This document shows, in pieces, positions 33,018-42,504 of a stretch of 64,000 nucleotides of DNA. Made by a program: the position numbers and the translations under genes. Every line of letters starts with the position of its first letter. The first letter of the stretch is position 1. The stretch comes from Chryseobacterium indologenes (GTDB lineage Bacteria; Bacteroidota; Bacteroidia; Flavobacteriales; Weeksellaceae). The notes under the pieces were generated by a model that saw only the letters and a program-made list of their open reading frames with translations, did not search any database and was not told the origin of the DNA. The DNA is taken from contig NZ_CP018786.1 of the NCBI RefSeq assembly GCF_002025665.1, positions 2,294,001 to 2,358,000 on the forward strand, written 5' to 3'.

Positions 33018-34112
33018 ATGAAAAAAGTACTTTTTATAGACCGTGACGGCACATTGATCATTGAACCGCCTACAGATTTTCAGGTAGATTCTCTGGAAAA
33101 GCTTGAGTTTTATCCGGGAGTTTTTCAAAACCTGGCAAAAATTGTCAGTGAGCTGGATTACGAGCTGGTGATGGTAACCAATCAAGACGGGTTGGGAACG
33201 GAAAGTTTTCCTGAAGAAGATTTCATAAAACCCCATGCGAAAATGTTGCAGGCATTTGAAAATGAAGGGATTATTTTTAGTGATATTTTAATTGATAAAA
33301 GCTTTGAATCCGAAAATCTTCCTACCAGAAAACCAGGAATCGGAATGCTGACAAAATACATCTATGGCAATTATGATCTTGAAAATTCCTATGTAATTGG
33401 TGATCGAAATACGGATGTTCAACTCGCTAAAAATCTTAATTCTAAGGCTGTTTATCTTAATCAAAACTTAAATACTGAAGCTGAGCTATCTGCTACAAGC
33501 TGGTCAGAGATTTATCAGTTCTTAAAATCAGGAATGAGAAAGGCTAAAGTCTCCCGCAAGACCAATGAAACAGATATCGAAATTGAAGTCAATCTTGATG
33601 GAAATGGTAAATCAGATATTTCAACCGGACTTCATTTTTTTGATCACATGCTGGACCAGATTGCGAGACACGGAAATATGGATTTGACCATCAAAGTAAA
33701 CGGAGATCTTGCTGTAGATGAGCACCATACTATTGAAGATACAGGGATTGTACTGGGAGAGGCCATTTTAAAAGCCTTAGGAAAGAAAAAAGGAATCGAA
33801 AGATATGGTTTCTTACTTCCGATGGATGACTGCCTTTCTCAGGTGGCTATAGATTTCGGTGGCAGACCATGGTTGGTTTGGGATGCGCCGTTTAGAAGAG
33901 AAAAAATAGGAGATATGCCTACAGAAATGTTTTTTCACTTCTTTAAATCCTTTACTGATGCTTCAAAATCCAATCTGAATATCAAAGCAGAAGGAGATAA
34001 TGAACACCACAAAATAGAATCCATCTTTAAAGCATTTGCAAAAGCCGTTAAAATGGCGGTAAATCAATCGGATAGTAATTACAGTTTACCTTCTACAAAA
34101 GGAAGTTTATAA
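33018..34112 (+). CDS. hisB: bifunctional histidinol-phosphatase / imidazoleglycerol-phosphate dehydratase
   Basis: A 364-residue fusion. Residues 1-165 are an HAD phosphatase (FIDRDGTLI with two catalytic Asp, then VTNQDGLG and [21 protein letters not shown]). Residues about 175-364 are the dehydratase with its metal-binding histidine motifs [24 protein letters not shown] and [16 protein letters not shown]. It performs two non-adjacent steps of the pathway. Fused HisB is common in Bacteroidota and enterobacteria. Two bases separate it from hisH. Confidence 0.96.
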   Translation: MKKVLFIDRDGTLIIEPPTDFQVDSLEKLEFYPGVFQNLAKIVSELDYELVMVTNQDGLGTESFPEEDFIKPHAKMLQAFENEGIIFSDILIDKSFESENLPTRKPGIGMLTKYIYGNYDLENSYVIGDRNTDVQLAKNLNSKAVYLNQNLNTEAELSATSWSEIYQFLKSGMRKAKVSRKTNETDIEIEVNLDGNGKSDISTGLHFFDHMLDQIARHGNMDLTIKVNGDLAVDEHHTIEDTGIVLGEAILKALGKKKGIERYGFLLPMDDCLSQVAIDFGGRPWLVWDAPFRREKIGDMPTEMFFHFFKSFTDASKSNLNIKAEGDNEHHKIESIFKAFAKAVKMAVNQSDSNYSLPSTKGSL

Positions 34113-34114
34113 AA

Positions 34115-34693
34115 ATGATTGCCATAATAAAATACAACGGAGGAAATGTAAACTCTGTCCAGAATGCCCTCAACAGACTGAAAATAGATTCTGTGATCAC
34201 TGATGATCCCGAGCAGATTTTAAAAGCTGATAAAGTGATCTTTCCTGGTGTAGGAGAGGCTTCATCCACCATGAAACTGCTGAAAGAAAAAGAACTTGAT
34301 CTTTTGATTCCAAGCCTTACACAGCCAGTTTTAGGAATATGTCTGGGAATGCAGCTGATGTGTAAGGGAAATGAAGAAGGAGATACCGAAGGAATGGGGA
34401 TTTTTGATATTAATGTCAGAAAATTTCCAGCAAAGGATATTGTTCCGCATATGGGTTGGAATACTGTTTCGGGACAGACTTCTCCTTTGTTTTCAGGAAT
34501 TGAAAACAGCAGTGATGTGTATTTTGTACACAGCTATTATTGTGAGCTTTCAGACTTTACCACTTCTGTCTGTGATTATATTCTGCCTTTCAGTGCTTCA
34601 TTGCAGAAAGATAATTTCTATGCAGTGCAGTTTCACCCTGAAAAATCAGGAATTGTGGGAAATCAGATCGTTAAAAACTTTATAAATTTATAA
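34115..34693 (+). CDS. hisH: imidazole glycerol phosphate synthase glutaminase subunit
   Basis: A 192-residue class I glutamine amidotransferase that feeds ammonia to HisF. The nucleophile Cys lies in [10 protein letters not shown] (about residue 77), the oxyanion region in VIFPGVGEA, and the catalytic His-Pro-Glu in VQFHPEKSG near the C-terminus. The stop codon overlaps the first base of the hisA ATG, indicating coupled translation. Confidence 0.95.
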   Translation: MIAIIKYNGGNVNSVQNALNRLKIDSVITDDPEQILKADKVIFPGVGEASSTMKLLKEKELDLLIPSLTQPVLGICLGMQLMCKGNEEGDTEGMGIFDINVRKFPAKDIVPHMGWNTVSGQTSPLFSGIENSSDVYFVHSYYCELSDFTTSVCDYILPFSASLQKDNFYAVQFHPEKSGIVGNQIVKNFINL

Positions 34694-35418
34694 TGATGAA
34701 AATAATTCCGGCTATTGATATTATCGACGGCAAATGTGTCCGTTTATCAAAAGGAGATTACAATACAAAGAAAATATACAATGAAGACCCTGTAGAAGTG
34801 GCGAAAGAATTTGAAAGTTTCGGCATTCAGTTTCTGCACCTGGTGGATCTTGATGGAGCAAAATCAAAGCATATTGTCAATCAGAAGGTTCTTGAAAATA
34901 TTGCTCAGTCTACTTCGCTGCATATTGATTTTGGAGGAGGATTAAAAACTCAGGAAGATATTGAAGCAGCTTTTAATTCTGGGGCAAAACAGATTACTTT
35001 AGGAAGTATTGCGGTGCAAAATCCTGAATTCTGCTATGAAATGATTCAAAAATATGGCACTGAGAAAATTATCCTTGGAGCTGATTGTGACAACAGAAAA
35101 ATCAAAACCTCCGGATGGCTCGAAGAAAGTGATAATGACATCATTGATTTCATCCTTCAGTATCAGGAAAAAGGAATACAATCCACAATATGTACCGATA
35201 TTGCAAAAGATGGGATGTTGGAAGGGCCGTCAACAGGCCTTTATATTGAGATTTTATATAAAACCTCAGTTCAGCTGGTAGCGAGTGGAGGGATTTCAGA
35301 AATTGCTGATGTGTATAAAATGAAAGATATCGGTTGTGCGGGGACAATTATCGGGAAAGCAATTTACGAAGGAAAAATAAGCTTACAACAACTTCAAAAT
35401 TTTATTGAAAATGCTTAA
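34693..35418 (+). CDS. hisA: ProFAR isomerase
   Basis: A 241-residue TIM-barrel enzyme, isomerising ProFAR to PRFAR. Catalytic Asp in [15 protein letters not shown] (Asp 9 or so) and second acid in [11 protein letters not shown] (about residue 170), with phosphate-binding loops IDFGGGLKT and VASGGIS. Two ATGs in tandem (34693, 34696) are both possible starts. It overlaps hisF by 8 bases. Confidence 0.95.
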   Translation: MMKIIPAIDIIDGKCVRLSKGDYNTKKIYNEDPVEVAKEFESFGIQFLHLVDLDGAKSKHIVNQKVLENIAQSTSLHIDFGGGLKTQEDIEAAFNSGAKQITLGSIAVQNPEFCYEMIQKYGTEKIILGADCDNRKIKTSGWLEESDNDIIDFILQYQEKGIQSTICTDIAKDGMLEGPSTGLYIEILYKTSVQLVASGGISEIADVYKMKDIGCAGTIIGKAIYEGKISLQQLQNFIENA

Positions 35419-36163
35419 GAAAAGAATTATTCCATGTCTGGATATTAAAGATGGAGCTACGGTGAAAGGAATCAATTTTGAAGACCTTAAAAATGCAGGA
35501 GATCCCGTAGAGCTTGCCAAAAAGTATGAACGGGAAGGTGCTGATGAACTTGTTTTTCTGGATATTACTGCCACTATTGAGAATAGAAAAACGTTTGTAG
35601 AGCTGGTAAAAGATATTGCAAAAGAACTCAGCATTCCCTTTACAGTAGGAGGTGGAATTTCTTCAGTGGAAGATGTCAGAAAGCTTTTGGAAGCAGGAGC
35701 GGATAAAATCAGTATTAATTCCTCAGCGGTAAAAAATCCGGCACTTATTTCTGAGTTAGCTAAAGAATTCGGTAGCCAATGCGTTGTGGTGGCTATTGAT
35801 ACAAGGCTGGTGGCTGATAAAGACCTGGTTCATATCAAAGGTGGAAGAGAAGCGACCGAACTTCTTACCATAGAATGGGCAAAAGAAGCAGAGTCTCTGG
35901 GCGCAGGAGAAATTTTGCTGACTTCTATGGATGGTGATGGCACAAAAAATGGCTTTGATCTTCGCATTACAAAATTGGTTTCAGACAATATAAGCATTCC
36001 TGTGATTGCTTCAGGAGGTGCTGGTAAAGTAGATGACTTTGTTAAAGTATTCAATGAAACAAAAGCTACAGGAGGATTGGCAGCCAGTATTTTCCATTTT
36101 AATGAAATAGGGATTCAGGATTTAAAACAACAGTTAAAAACTCAAAAAATAGAAGTACGATGA
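35411..36163 (+). CDS. hisF: imidazole glycerol phosphate synthase cyclase subunit
   Basis: A 250-residue TIM-barrel partner of HisH that makes imidazole glycerol phosphate and AICAR. Motifs: [14 protein letters not shown] with catalytic Asp, [26 protein letters not shown] (in parts), [15 protein letters not shown] with the second Asp, and [15 protein letters not shown]. Start ATG 35411 gives the family N-terminus and overlaps hisA by 8 bases. It overlaps hisIE by 4 bases. Confidence 0.96.
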   Translation: MLKKRIIPCLDIKDGATVKGINFEDLKNAGDPVELAKKYEREGADELVFLDITATIENRKTFVELVKDIAKELSIPFTVGGGISSVEDVRKLLEAGADKISINSSAVKNPALISELAKEFGSQCVVVAIDTRLVADKDLVHIKGGREATELLTIEWAKEAESLGAGEILLTSMDGDGTKNGFDLRITKLVSDNISIPVIASGGAGKVDDFVKVFNETKATGGLAASIFHFNEIGIQDLKQQLKTQKIEVR

Positions 36164-36747
36164 AAATAGATTTTAATAAAGATAACGGGCTTGTTCCGGT
36201 AGTCATCCAGGATAGCAGAACACTACAGGTTTTGATGCTGGGCTACATGAATGAAGAGGCTTTTGAAAAAACAAAGAAAGATGGAATTGTTACTTTTTTC
36301 AGCCGTTCCAAAAACAGACTCTGGACAAAAGGTGAGGAATCGGGTAATTTTTTAACGGTAAAAAGTATTGAGATCGACTGCGATCAGGACACCATTTTAA
36401 TTAAAGCCGTTCCGAAAAATGTAGTTTGCCATACAGGAAGTTTCAGTTGTTTTGGAGAAAAGAATGCCAAAGGATTTCTGTATGAACTGGAAGATAAAAT
36501 ATCACAACGAATAGATACCAAAACTGAAGACTCTTATACCTATTCACTTTATCAGAGAGGAATCAATAAAATGGCTCAAAAAGTAGGTGAGGAAGCGGTA
36601 GAGCTTGTCATAGAAGCAAAAGATGACAATGAAGATCTTTTTAAAAATGAAGCTGCAGATCTGCTGTATCACTTCTTAATCTTATTGAAAGCAAAAGGAT
36701 TTTCACTGGAAGAGATTGAAGAAATTCTTAAAAGTAGAGATCAATAA
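36160..36747 (+). CDS. hisIE: bifunctional phosphoribosyl-AMP cyclohydrolase / phosphoribosyl-ATP pyrophosphatase
   Basis: A 195-residue fusion for steps two and three. HisI part (about 1-105): [28 protein letters not shown], and zinc/magnesium motif [10 protein letters not shown] and [10 protein letters not shown]. HisE part (about 110-195): [22 protein letters not shown] and [14 protein letters not shown], the MazG-like metal-binding helices. It is the last gene of the operon, followed by a palindromic terminator. Confidence 0.96.
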   Translation: MKIDFNKDNGLVPVVIQDSRTLQVLMLGYMNEEAFEKTKKDGIVTFFSRSKNRLWTKGEESGNFLTVKSIEIDCDQDTILIKAVPKNVVCHTGSFSCFGEKNAKGFLYELEDKISQRIDTKTEDSYTYSLYQRGINKMAQKVGEEAVELVIEAKDDNEDLFKNEAADLLYHFLILLKAKGFSLEEIEEILKSRDQ

Positions 36748-36775
36748 ACCTTTGAATTAATTCAAAGGTTTTTTA
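36746..36775 (+). terminator. terminator of the histidine operon
   Basis: AAACCTTTGAATT (36746-36758) is followed directly by its reverse complement (36759-36771), a perfect 26-base palindrome, then a T-run. It starts at the hisIE stop codon. Confidence 0.88.
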
Positions 36776-36927
36776 TATATGACCATTATCAGTTGGTATT
36801 AATAAAATAAACTATAATGATTATATGGATTAATTATTTTATTTAAATGTGTTTTGTGTATAAATTTTAAACTATTTCAAGAGAAGGATTATTAAAAGAC
36901 TTAAAATTCAAAGATTGTTAAAAATTG

Positions 36928-36935
36928 TACTTTTG
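36928..36935 (+). promoter_or_regulatory. -7 promoter element of the second TonB receptor
   Basis: TACTTTTG matches the consensus, 29 bases before the receptor ATG. Confidence 0.55.
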
Positions 36936-36964
36936 TTTTTAATTATTCTAAATAACACTTAAGT

Positions 36965-39088
36965 ATGAATAAATCTATTTTCTTAATCGGAAGCCTCGTG
37001 GCATTTGCTCAAGTCGCTGCCCAGAAAAAAGATTCATTAGAACATAACAGGCTTGATGAAGTGATTGTTACCGCATCAAGATCTCCGGAAATTGTAAAGA
37101 AAACAGCTTCTACCGTCAACATTATCAATAAAAAAGAAATTACAGAGCAGTCATTGATTTCTGCTGATCTCAGTAATATTCTGGCCTATAAAGTACCAGG
37201 ATTAGCATTTGGGAATAATCTGGTAAGTAACAGAGGACAAACATTAAGAGGAAGAAATGTTTTGATTATGATCGACGGAATTCCACAATCCAGTCCGTTA
37301 CGTAACAACGACAGAGAAATCAGAAGTATTGATCCTTCGGTCTTAGAACGAATTGAAGTGGTAAAAGGAGCGACTTCCATTTATGGGAATGGTGCAGAAG
37401 GAGGAATCATTAATTATATTACTCAAAAAAGCACTTCTGGTAAAATTTTTTCAGGTAGAACGGTATTAGGATTTACCAGTCATGATCTGTTTAATAACAA
37501 AATGTTCAAATCAGAGGGTGGCGCAGGATACAGAGTTTCACAAAGTTTCTTCGGAAAAGTAGGAAAATTCGATTATCTGGTGAATGGAACTCTTACTCAA
37601 AGCGGTGTAAAAATAGATGGCGAAGGATTGGTTCAGAATCCTAGATACGGATTAGGAGAAACTGCTGTCAACAATATTTTTGCAAAAATAGGATATGATT
37701 TGAATGATAACAATAGACTGGAAGTGATGTATAACTACTATTCGAGTCTGCAGGATTCCAAATATATTTTAGATCTCGGGAAATATGGAGAGAAACCTTC
37801 TACCGGGAAATTAGGAGACAGAGAAGGAGTGAAAGAAGGCACAAGATATAACCACAATGGATATCTTAAGTATATCAATAAGAATATTTTCCGTAACACG
37901 ACCCTTAACACTACTTTATATTTCCAGGATTTTTATACCATTTATGATTACAGAAATGCTCCGAGATGGAAAACAGGAGGACAATCGGCCATTTTAGAAA
38001 AAAAATATGGTTTCAGAGCTGATTTTAATACAGAATTTGGAAAAGAGAAAGGATTAAAAGGTTCATTAACTTATGGTCTGGATCTTTTAAATGAAAAAAC
38101 AAGTCAGCCGTTGGTAGATGGAAGAATGTGGGTTCCGGAAATGAATATGCTGGCTGCAGCGCCTTTCGTACAGGGAAAACTTTTTCTTACTGATGATCTG
38201 ACGGTAAAAGCAGGAGTTCGATGGGATAAAATGTCCGTAAAAGTTCCTGATTATACTACTTTACCTTCAAACAAAGATGTTCCCTTCAATGTAGAAGGAG
38301 GAAGATTAAACTATTCAAACCTGTCTTACAATGTAGGAGTGAGTTATGTGGCATTTGATTTCTTCCAGCCATTCACTTCTTATTCCAGAGGATTTAATAT
38401 TTATGATCTGGGGCGTGTACTGAGAGATGCAAAAAGCAATGTTCTGAGTGAAATCAATACAGATCCTGTGGTTATTGACAACTATGAAATTGGTTTCAAC
38501 AGTAAGATCGGTCAGCATGTAGATTTTTCAGCCAGTTATTTTTATAATTACTCCAAGTTGGGAGCTGATCTTGTTTCTGTAAATGGTTTCTGGACTCCGC
38601 TTCGTGCTCCTCAGTATATTAACGGAGTAGAATTAGCGGTGAATATCTATCCGACACAGGGATTAACCATTGGAACCAATTATACTTATCAGGAAGGAAA
38701 AGTGGATGTGAAAAATGACAACAGCTACGAAAAATATTTAAGCGGTTTAAGAATTGCACCCGCAAGATTGAATTCTTTTGTTAAATGGAATGATAAGGCT
38801 CAGAAATTACAACTGGGTGTTTATCACATGTATTCGTTTAAGAGAGATAAGTTTGAACCTGCCGCATCAGGAAAGTATGATGAAGGAGAAGGTCCTGTGA
38901 AAAGCTTTAACCTGTTCAATGTTCAGGGAAGCTATAAACTTAATCAACTTATGACAATAGGACTTGGAATAGAGAATGTATTCAACACTTCTTATTTCAC
39001 GCCAACTTCGATGTATACAGCTCGTGATGCAGAATATGTACGCGGAAACGGAAGATATTACACGGTTTCTCTTAATTTTAATTATTAA
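36965..39088 (+). CDS. TonB-dependent receptor, siderophore type
   Basis: A 707-residue receptor. Signal peptide to about residue 19 (FAQVAAQ), TonB box LDEVIVTASR (about 30-39), plug with LIMIDGIPQSSPLRNNDREIRSIDP and ERIEVVKGATSIYGNGAEGGIINYIT (in pieces), and a 22-strand-like barrel ending in aromatic Tyr (VSLNFNY). Length and the VTASRSPEIVKKTASTV start are those of ferric-siderophore or haem receptors rather than SusC proteins. The ligand is not determined. It stands alone with its own promoter and terminator. Confidence 0.92.
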   Translation: MNKSIFLIGSLVAFAQVAAQKKDSLEHNRLDEVIVTASRSPEIVKKTASTVNIINKKEITEQSLISADLSNILAYKVPGLAFGNNLVSNRGQTLRGRNVLIMIDGIPQSSPLRNNDREIRSIDPSVLERIEVVKGATSIYGNGAEGGIINYITQKSTSGKIFSGRTVLGFTSHDLFNNKMFKSEGGAGYRVSQSFFGKVGKFDYLVNGTLTQSGVKIDGEGLVQNPRYGLGETAVNNIFAKIGYDLNDNNRLEVMYNYYSSLQDSKYILDLGKYGEKPSTGKLGDREGVKEGTRYNHNGYLKYINKNIFRNTTLNTTLYFQDFYTIYDYRNAPRWKTGGQSAILEKKYGFRADFNTEFGKEKGLKGSLTYGLDLLNEKTSQPLVDGRMWVPEMNMLAAAPFVQGKLFLTDDLTVKAGVRWDKMSVKVPDYTTLPSNKDVPFNVEGGRLNYSNLSYNVGVSYVAFDFFQPFTSYSRGFNIYDLGRVLRDAKSNVLSEINTDPVVIDNYEIGFNSKIGQHVDFSASYFYNYSKLGADLVSVNGFWTPLRAPQYINGVELAVNIYPTQGLTIGTNYTYQEGKVDVKNDNSYEKYLSGLRIAPARLNSFVKWNDKAQKLQLGVYHMYSFKRDKFEPAASGKYDEGEGPVKSFNLFNVQGSYKLNQLMTIGLGIENVFNTSYFTPTSMYTARDAEYVRGNGRYYTVSLNFNY

Positions 39089-39107
39089 TTTGAATCCTTT
39101 TTATAAA

Positions 39108-39144
39108 AACGAGCCCTTTTCTATTGACGAAAAGGGCTCGTTCA
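39108..39144 (+). terminator. strong terminator after the TonB receptor
   Basis: AACGAGCCCTTTT (39108-39120) and AAAAGGGCTCGTT (39130-39142), plus one inner C-G pair, form a 14-bp stem with a 7-nt loop. Confidence 0.85.
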
Positions 39145-39194
39145 TTAAGTGGCATTCATTCATAATATTCTTGGAAAAATGTTTATTTTAGGAA

Positions 39195-39383
39195 ATGAAA
39201 TATGCTTTAGTAATCTGGTCAGCAATTTGCCTTATCCCGGTATTCATTTTTTTATTTCAGGATAAATCTGTTAAAGGTATTAGCGTGGTTGATTTAAAGA
39301 ATATCTTTTTAATCTTTATGGTTGGAGTCTTAATGAATTTTTCAATAATAAAAGGAATCAAATATTGTAATCAAAATGATTAA
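39195..39383 (+). CDS. small membrane protein of unknown function
   Basis: A 62-residue protein with two hydrophobic helices (VIWSAICLIPVFIFLF and IFLIFMVGVLMNFSIIKG) joined by a short polar loop. It overlaps the next gene by 8 bases, so the two are translationally coupled. No family is recognised. Being encoded in front of a TPR-type protein, it may anchor that protein's partner or act with it. Confidence 0.55.
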   Translation: MKYALVIWSAICLIPVFIFLFQDKSVKGISVVDLKNIFLIFMVGVLMNFSIIKGIKYCNQND

Positions 39384-39801
39384 TCAATTACATGAAGCAA
39401 AGAACCTGATGGATGATGAACAATATATACCCGCCATTACAATATTGCAAAATTTAAATGGATTATCTCCCAAATCTGAAAACTACAGACTATTATTCAT
39501 GTCAAACTGTTGGTATAAACTAGGAGAATATCAATGGACTATAGATATTGCTGGTTATGTATTACAAAGAGACAAGCATAATGAATTAGCATCTCAGTTA
39601 AAATATCTGTCCTATTGTGAAATGAAAGATTTTAATAATGCTTTAAAAGAAATGATCCGTTTTTTATCATGTAATGAGGCGGATCTTTATAAAGTAACTC
39701 TGGAGGAATTATTGACAGATATCAAAGATGGATTTATTAATGAAGAAGATATAGTTTCTAAAATCAAAGAGTTGGCATTCAAAAATAATTGTTTAAAGTG
39801 A
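39376..39801 (+). CDS. TPR-like protein of unknown function
   Basis: A 141-residue helical protein. AKNLMDDEQYIPAITILQNLN and LLFMSNCWYKLGEYQWTIDIA, followed by LSYCEMKDFNNALKEMI, show the tetratricopeptide spacing (about three repeats). No signal peptide. It is the second gene of a two-gene set with the small membrane protein, sharing 8 bases. A structural or adaptor role is likely; a toxin or immunity role has no support. Confidence 0.65.
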   Translation: MINQLHEAKNLMDDEQYIPAITILQNLNGLSPKSENYRLLFMSNCWYKLGEYQWTIDIAGYVLQRDKHNELASQLKYLSYCEMKDFNNALKEMIRFLSCNEADLYKVTLEELLTDIKDGFINEEDIVSKIKELAFKNNCLK

Positions 39802-39828
39802 AAAAATTTTAAACAGGCAGGCTCATTT

Positions 39829-39868
39829 AAAACAAAACAGCAGGAATAATCCTACTGTTTTGTTTTTT
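39829..39868. terminator. bidirectional terminator between convergent genes
   Basis: AAAACAAAACAG (39829-39840) pairs with CTGTTTTGTTTT (39855-39866), with AGGA/TCCT continuing the stem beyond one mismatch. T-runs flank both sides. It serves the TPR gene and the first M28 peptidase gene. Confidence 0.82.
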
Positions 39869-39885
39869 GTCAATGGATTGAATTT

Positions 39886-41055
39886 TTATCTTTCAATCAT
39901 AATATTCTTAACAACAGTCTCTTCACCCACTTTCAAAACTCCAATATATACTCCATTTTGAAGAGCAGATACATTAATCTTTCTTTCATTATTCACTTTC
40001 AAAAGTGATCTTCCCATAGAATTGCTGATTTCAAAACTGAAATTCATTTCTTTAGAATCAGGTAATTCAATATTCAGAACATTATTGGCTGGGTTAGGAT
40101 AGATTTTTACAGCTTCCAGTGAATTTTTAGAGGCTGCCTTGCTCATTGTAGTAGAAGCTGTTGCAAAGTGCTGTAATGCTCCCACAGTAGCTTTCCCGAT
40201 CTTGTATACATAAACAGGATCCATATTAGTGAAAGTATCCTTAGAGCTGTGAGGGTAAGTACTTCTTATCCTTTCAAAAAAACCGGTAATCACTTCACCT
40301 TTCTGCTCAAAAGGAATATAATCTGTATCAGCTGCCGGATCTACAGCAGTCAGAAGAGGAGAGTAGAGTGCTGTACAATTTCTTAGCTGTTGAGTGACAG
40401 CTGCAGAAGCGGCATTATTACTGGAAACACCTCCCTGATCTTCATCACAATATACCGTTGTATTGTTGTTTCCTTTCACTCCGCCTACCTGATCCAGATT
40501 GAAGACCAGTTTGATATCCAATTTGCGGACACCTCCCTGATATACCACATTATTCACATAATGGCTGCTTCCTTTTAACCCCTGTTCTTCACCTGAAAAA
40601 TGGATAAACTTTATAGAATATTCTGTAGGAACATTTTTCAGAATCCTTGCTGCTTCAAGAATGATAGATGTTCCGCTGCCGTTATCATTTACTCCCGGGC
40701 CATAAATGGTGTCGAAATGCCCACAGATAATGACATATTTGTTGGGGTAAAGTGTTCCGGTTTTGGTAATAATTAAATTTTTTGAACTGGTGCTTCCAAA
40801 GGTAAAAGGACTTTCTTCGATCTGGCTGGCAGTATAGCCGTAAGAAAGATACTTATTTTTGATCCAGTTCAACGTGTTGGTATTAGCTACCGAGCCAGTA
40901 GTTTTTACGCCTAAATTACTAAACTCCTGAAGATTGGTGGTGATATTGGTTTGGGTAACCAAATCTGCTCTGTCTTTGTAAGCCTGAATAAAAGTTTGAG
41001 CCGCAATACTCTGTATCATCAATGCAGAGCATAAAAGTGTTGTGAATTTTTTCAT
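39886..41055 (-). CDS. secreted M28-family metallopeptidase with T9SS sorting domain (paralogue 1)
   Basis: A 389-residue exported aminopeptidase-type enzyme. Signal peptide MKKFTTLLCSALMIQSIAAQ. The two-zinc site is intact: His/Asp in CGHFDT, Asp in GVNDNGSG, Glu pair in SGEEQG, Asp in NLDQVGG, and a distal His in STYPHSSKDTF. The last 75 residues are a type IX secretion sorting domain (VKIYPNPANNVLNIELP, ISVL-type end KNIMIER). It is one of three tandem copies. ATG 41055 gives a clean signal peptide, so an upstream extension of 15 codons is rejected. Confidence 0.92.
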   Translation of the reverse strand: MKKFTTLLCSALMIQSIAAQTFIQAYKDRADLVTQTNITTNLQEFSNLGVKTTGSVANTNTLNWIKNKYLSYGYTASQIEESPFTFGSTSSKNLIITKTGTLYPNKYVIICGHFDTIYGPGVNDNGSGTSIILEAARILKNVPTEYSIKFIHFSGEEQGLKGSSHYVNNVVYQGGVRKLDIKLVFNLDQVGGVKGNNNTTVYCDEDQGGVSSNNAASAAVTQQLRNCTALYSPLLTAVDPAADTDYIPFEQKGEVITGFFERIRSTYPHSSKDTFTNMDPVYVYKIGKATVGALQHFATASTTMSKAASKNSLEAVKIYPNPANNVLNIELPDSKEMNFSFEISNSMGRSLLKVNNERKINVSALQNGVYIGVLKVGEETVVKNIMIER

Positions 41056-41210
41056 ATAAATAATATTATTTTGGTAACACGAATGTAGTAAATAAATCAC
41101 AACAAAGTGTTTAATATTTTAAAATAAAAGAATATTTATTATGAATATCACATTAATCTTCGTGTATGTGTTATAAATGCCGTAATGCGAATCTGGTGTG
41201 AAAAAATAAA

Positions 41211-41238
41211 AAACCTTTGAATTGCTTCAAAGGTTTTT
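41211..41238. terminator. terminator between M28 paralogues
   Basis: AAACCTTTGAA (41211-41221) and TTCAAAGGTTT (41226-41236) form an 11-bp stem with a 4-nt loop, flanked by A and T runs. It should end the transcript of paralogue 2, so paralogue 1 needs its own promoter. The sequence is nearly the same as the his operon terminator. Confidence 0.82.
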
Positions 41239-41266
41239 TATTCATATGGTTGTATAGTAATACAAA

Positions 41267-42442
41267 TTATTTTTCGATCATCACTTTTCTTACAACCTTT
41301 TGGTCTCCGGTTTTTAAAATTCCGATATAAGCTCCGTTTTCCAGTGATGAAACATTAATTCTTGTTTCATTGTTTCTTTTGAAAATAGATCGTCCCTGGA
41401 AATCAGTGACTTCGAAAGTAAAGTTTTTAATTCCGGAATCCGGAAGTTCGATATTGATGATGTCTTTAGCGGGATTTGGATAGATTTTTACTGTTTCCAA
41501 AGTATTTTTTACAGCAATTTCATGCGTTCCCAATGTGCCGGTAGCAACAGCGAAATGCTGTAATGCTCCCACGGATGCTTTTCCTATCTTGTAAATATAG
41601 ACAGGATCTGTATTGGCAAAAGTATCATTCACTGTATGCGGATAGGTGCTTCTTATTCTTTCAAAGAAACCTGTGATCACTTCGCCTTTTTGTTCAAAAG
41701 GAATGTAATCCGTATCAGCAGCAGGATCTACAGCAGTCAGAAGAGGAGAGTAGAGCGCTGTACAGTTTCTCAGTTCCTGGGTCACAGCAGCCGAAGCGGC
41801 ATTATTGGAAGAAAGTCCACCCTGATCTTCATCGCAATAAACAGTATTGTTGTTATTTCCCATTACACCGCCAACCTGATCCAGATTGAAAACAAGTTTA
41901 ATATCCAGAACACGAACACCACTCTGGTATGCTACATTGTTTACATAATGTTTACTTCCCAGAAGTCCTTGTTCTTCTCCGGAAAAATGGATGAATTTTA
42001 TAGAGTATTCAGTTGGAACATCTTTCAGAATTCTTGCTGCTTCAAGAATAATAGAAGTTCCGCTTCCATTATCATTGATTCCTAAACCGGTAATACTGTC
42101 GAAATGTCCACAGATGATTACATATTTATTAGGATACAGTGTGCCCGTTTTGGTAATGACCAGGTTTTTAGAATTATAACTTCCTGCAGTGAAAGGGTCT
42201 TCTGCTATCTGGCTGGCTGTATATCCGTAAGAAAGGTACTTGTTTTTGAGCCATGTCAGGGCGTTGGCATTAGCGGTTGACCCTGTAGTTTTTACCCCTA
42301 GATTAGCAAATTCCTGAAGGTAAGTTGTAATATTGGTTTGATTTACCATATCTGCCCTGTTCTGATAAGCCTGAATAAAACTCTGGGCTCCAGTATTTTG
42401 AATAGCGATAGAAGCCAATAAAAAAGTAGCGATTTTTTTCAT
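41267..42442 (-). CDS. secreted M28-family metallopeptidase with T9SS sorting domain (paralogue 2)
   Basis: A 391-residue copy, the closest in sequence to paralogue 1. All zinc-binding and catalytic residues are kept (CGHFDS, GINDNGSG, SGEEQG, NLDQVGG, STYPHTVNDTF). Signal peptide MKKIATFLLASIAIQNTGAQ. C-terminal sorting domain VKIYPNPAKDIINIELP ending VRKVMIEK. It likely releases N-terminal residues from peptides outside the cell. It lies 62 bases downstream of paralogue 3 in the direction of transcription. Confidence 0.92.
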   Translation of the reverse strand: MKKIATFLLASIAIQNTGAQSFIQAYQNRADMVNQTNITTYLQEFANLGVKTTGSTANANALTWLKNKYLSYGYTASQIAEDPFTAGSYNSKNLVITKTGTLYPNKYVIICGHFDSITGLGINDNGSGTSIILEAARILKDVPTEYSIKFIHFSGEEQGLLGSKHYVNNVAYQSGVRVLDIKLVFNLDQVGGVMGNNNNTVYCDEDQGGLSSNNAASAAVTQELRNCTALYSPLLTAVDPAADTDYIPFEQKGEVITGFFERIRSTYPHTVNDTFANTDPVYIYKIGKASVGALQHFAVATGTLGTHEIAVKNTLETVKIYPNPAKDIINIELPDSGIKNFTFEVTDFQGRSIFKRNNETRINVSSLENGAYIGILKTGDQKVVRKVMIEK

Positions 42443-42504
42443 TTTATGAGAGTAATGCTGAATATTCCTGAATGTAAAACAGCTTCAGAATATTCCACCT
42501 GACA

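Noticed and set aside
39195..39801. Toxin-antitoxin or toxin-immunity pair
   Set aside because: Gene overlap is suggestive, but no toxin fold, DNA-binding antitoxin motif or known family is visible.
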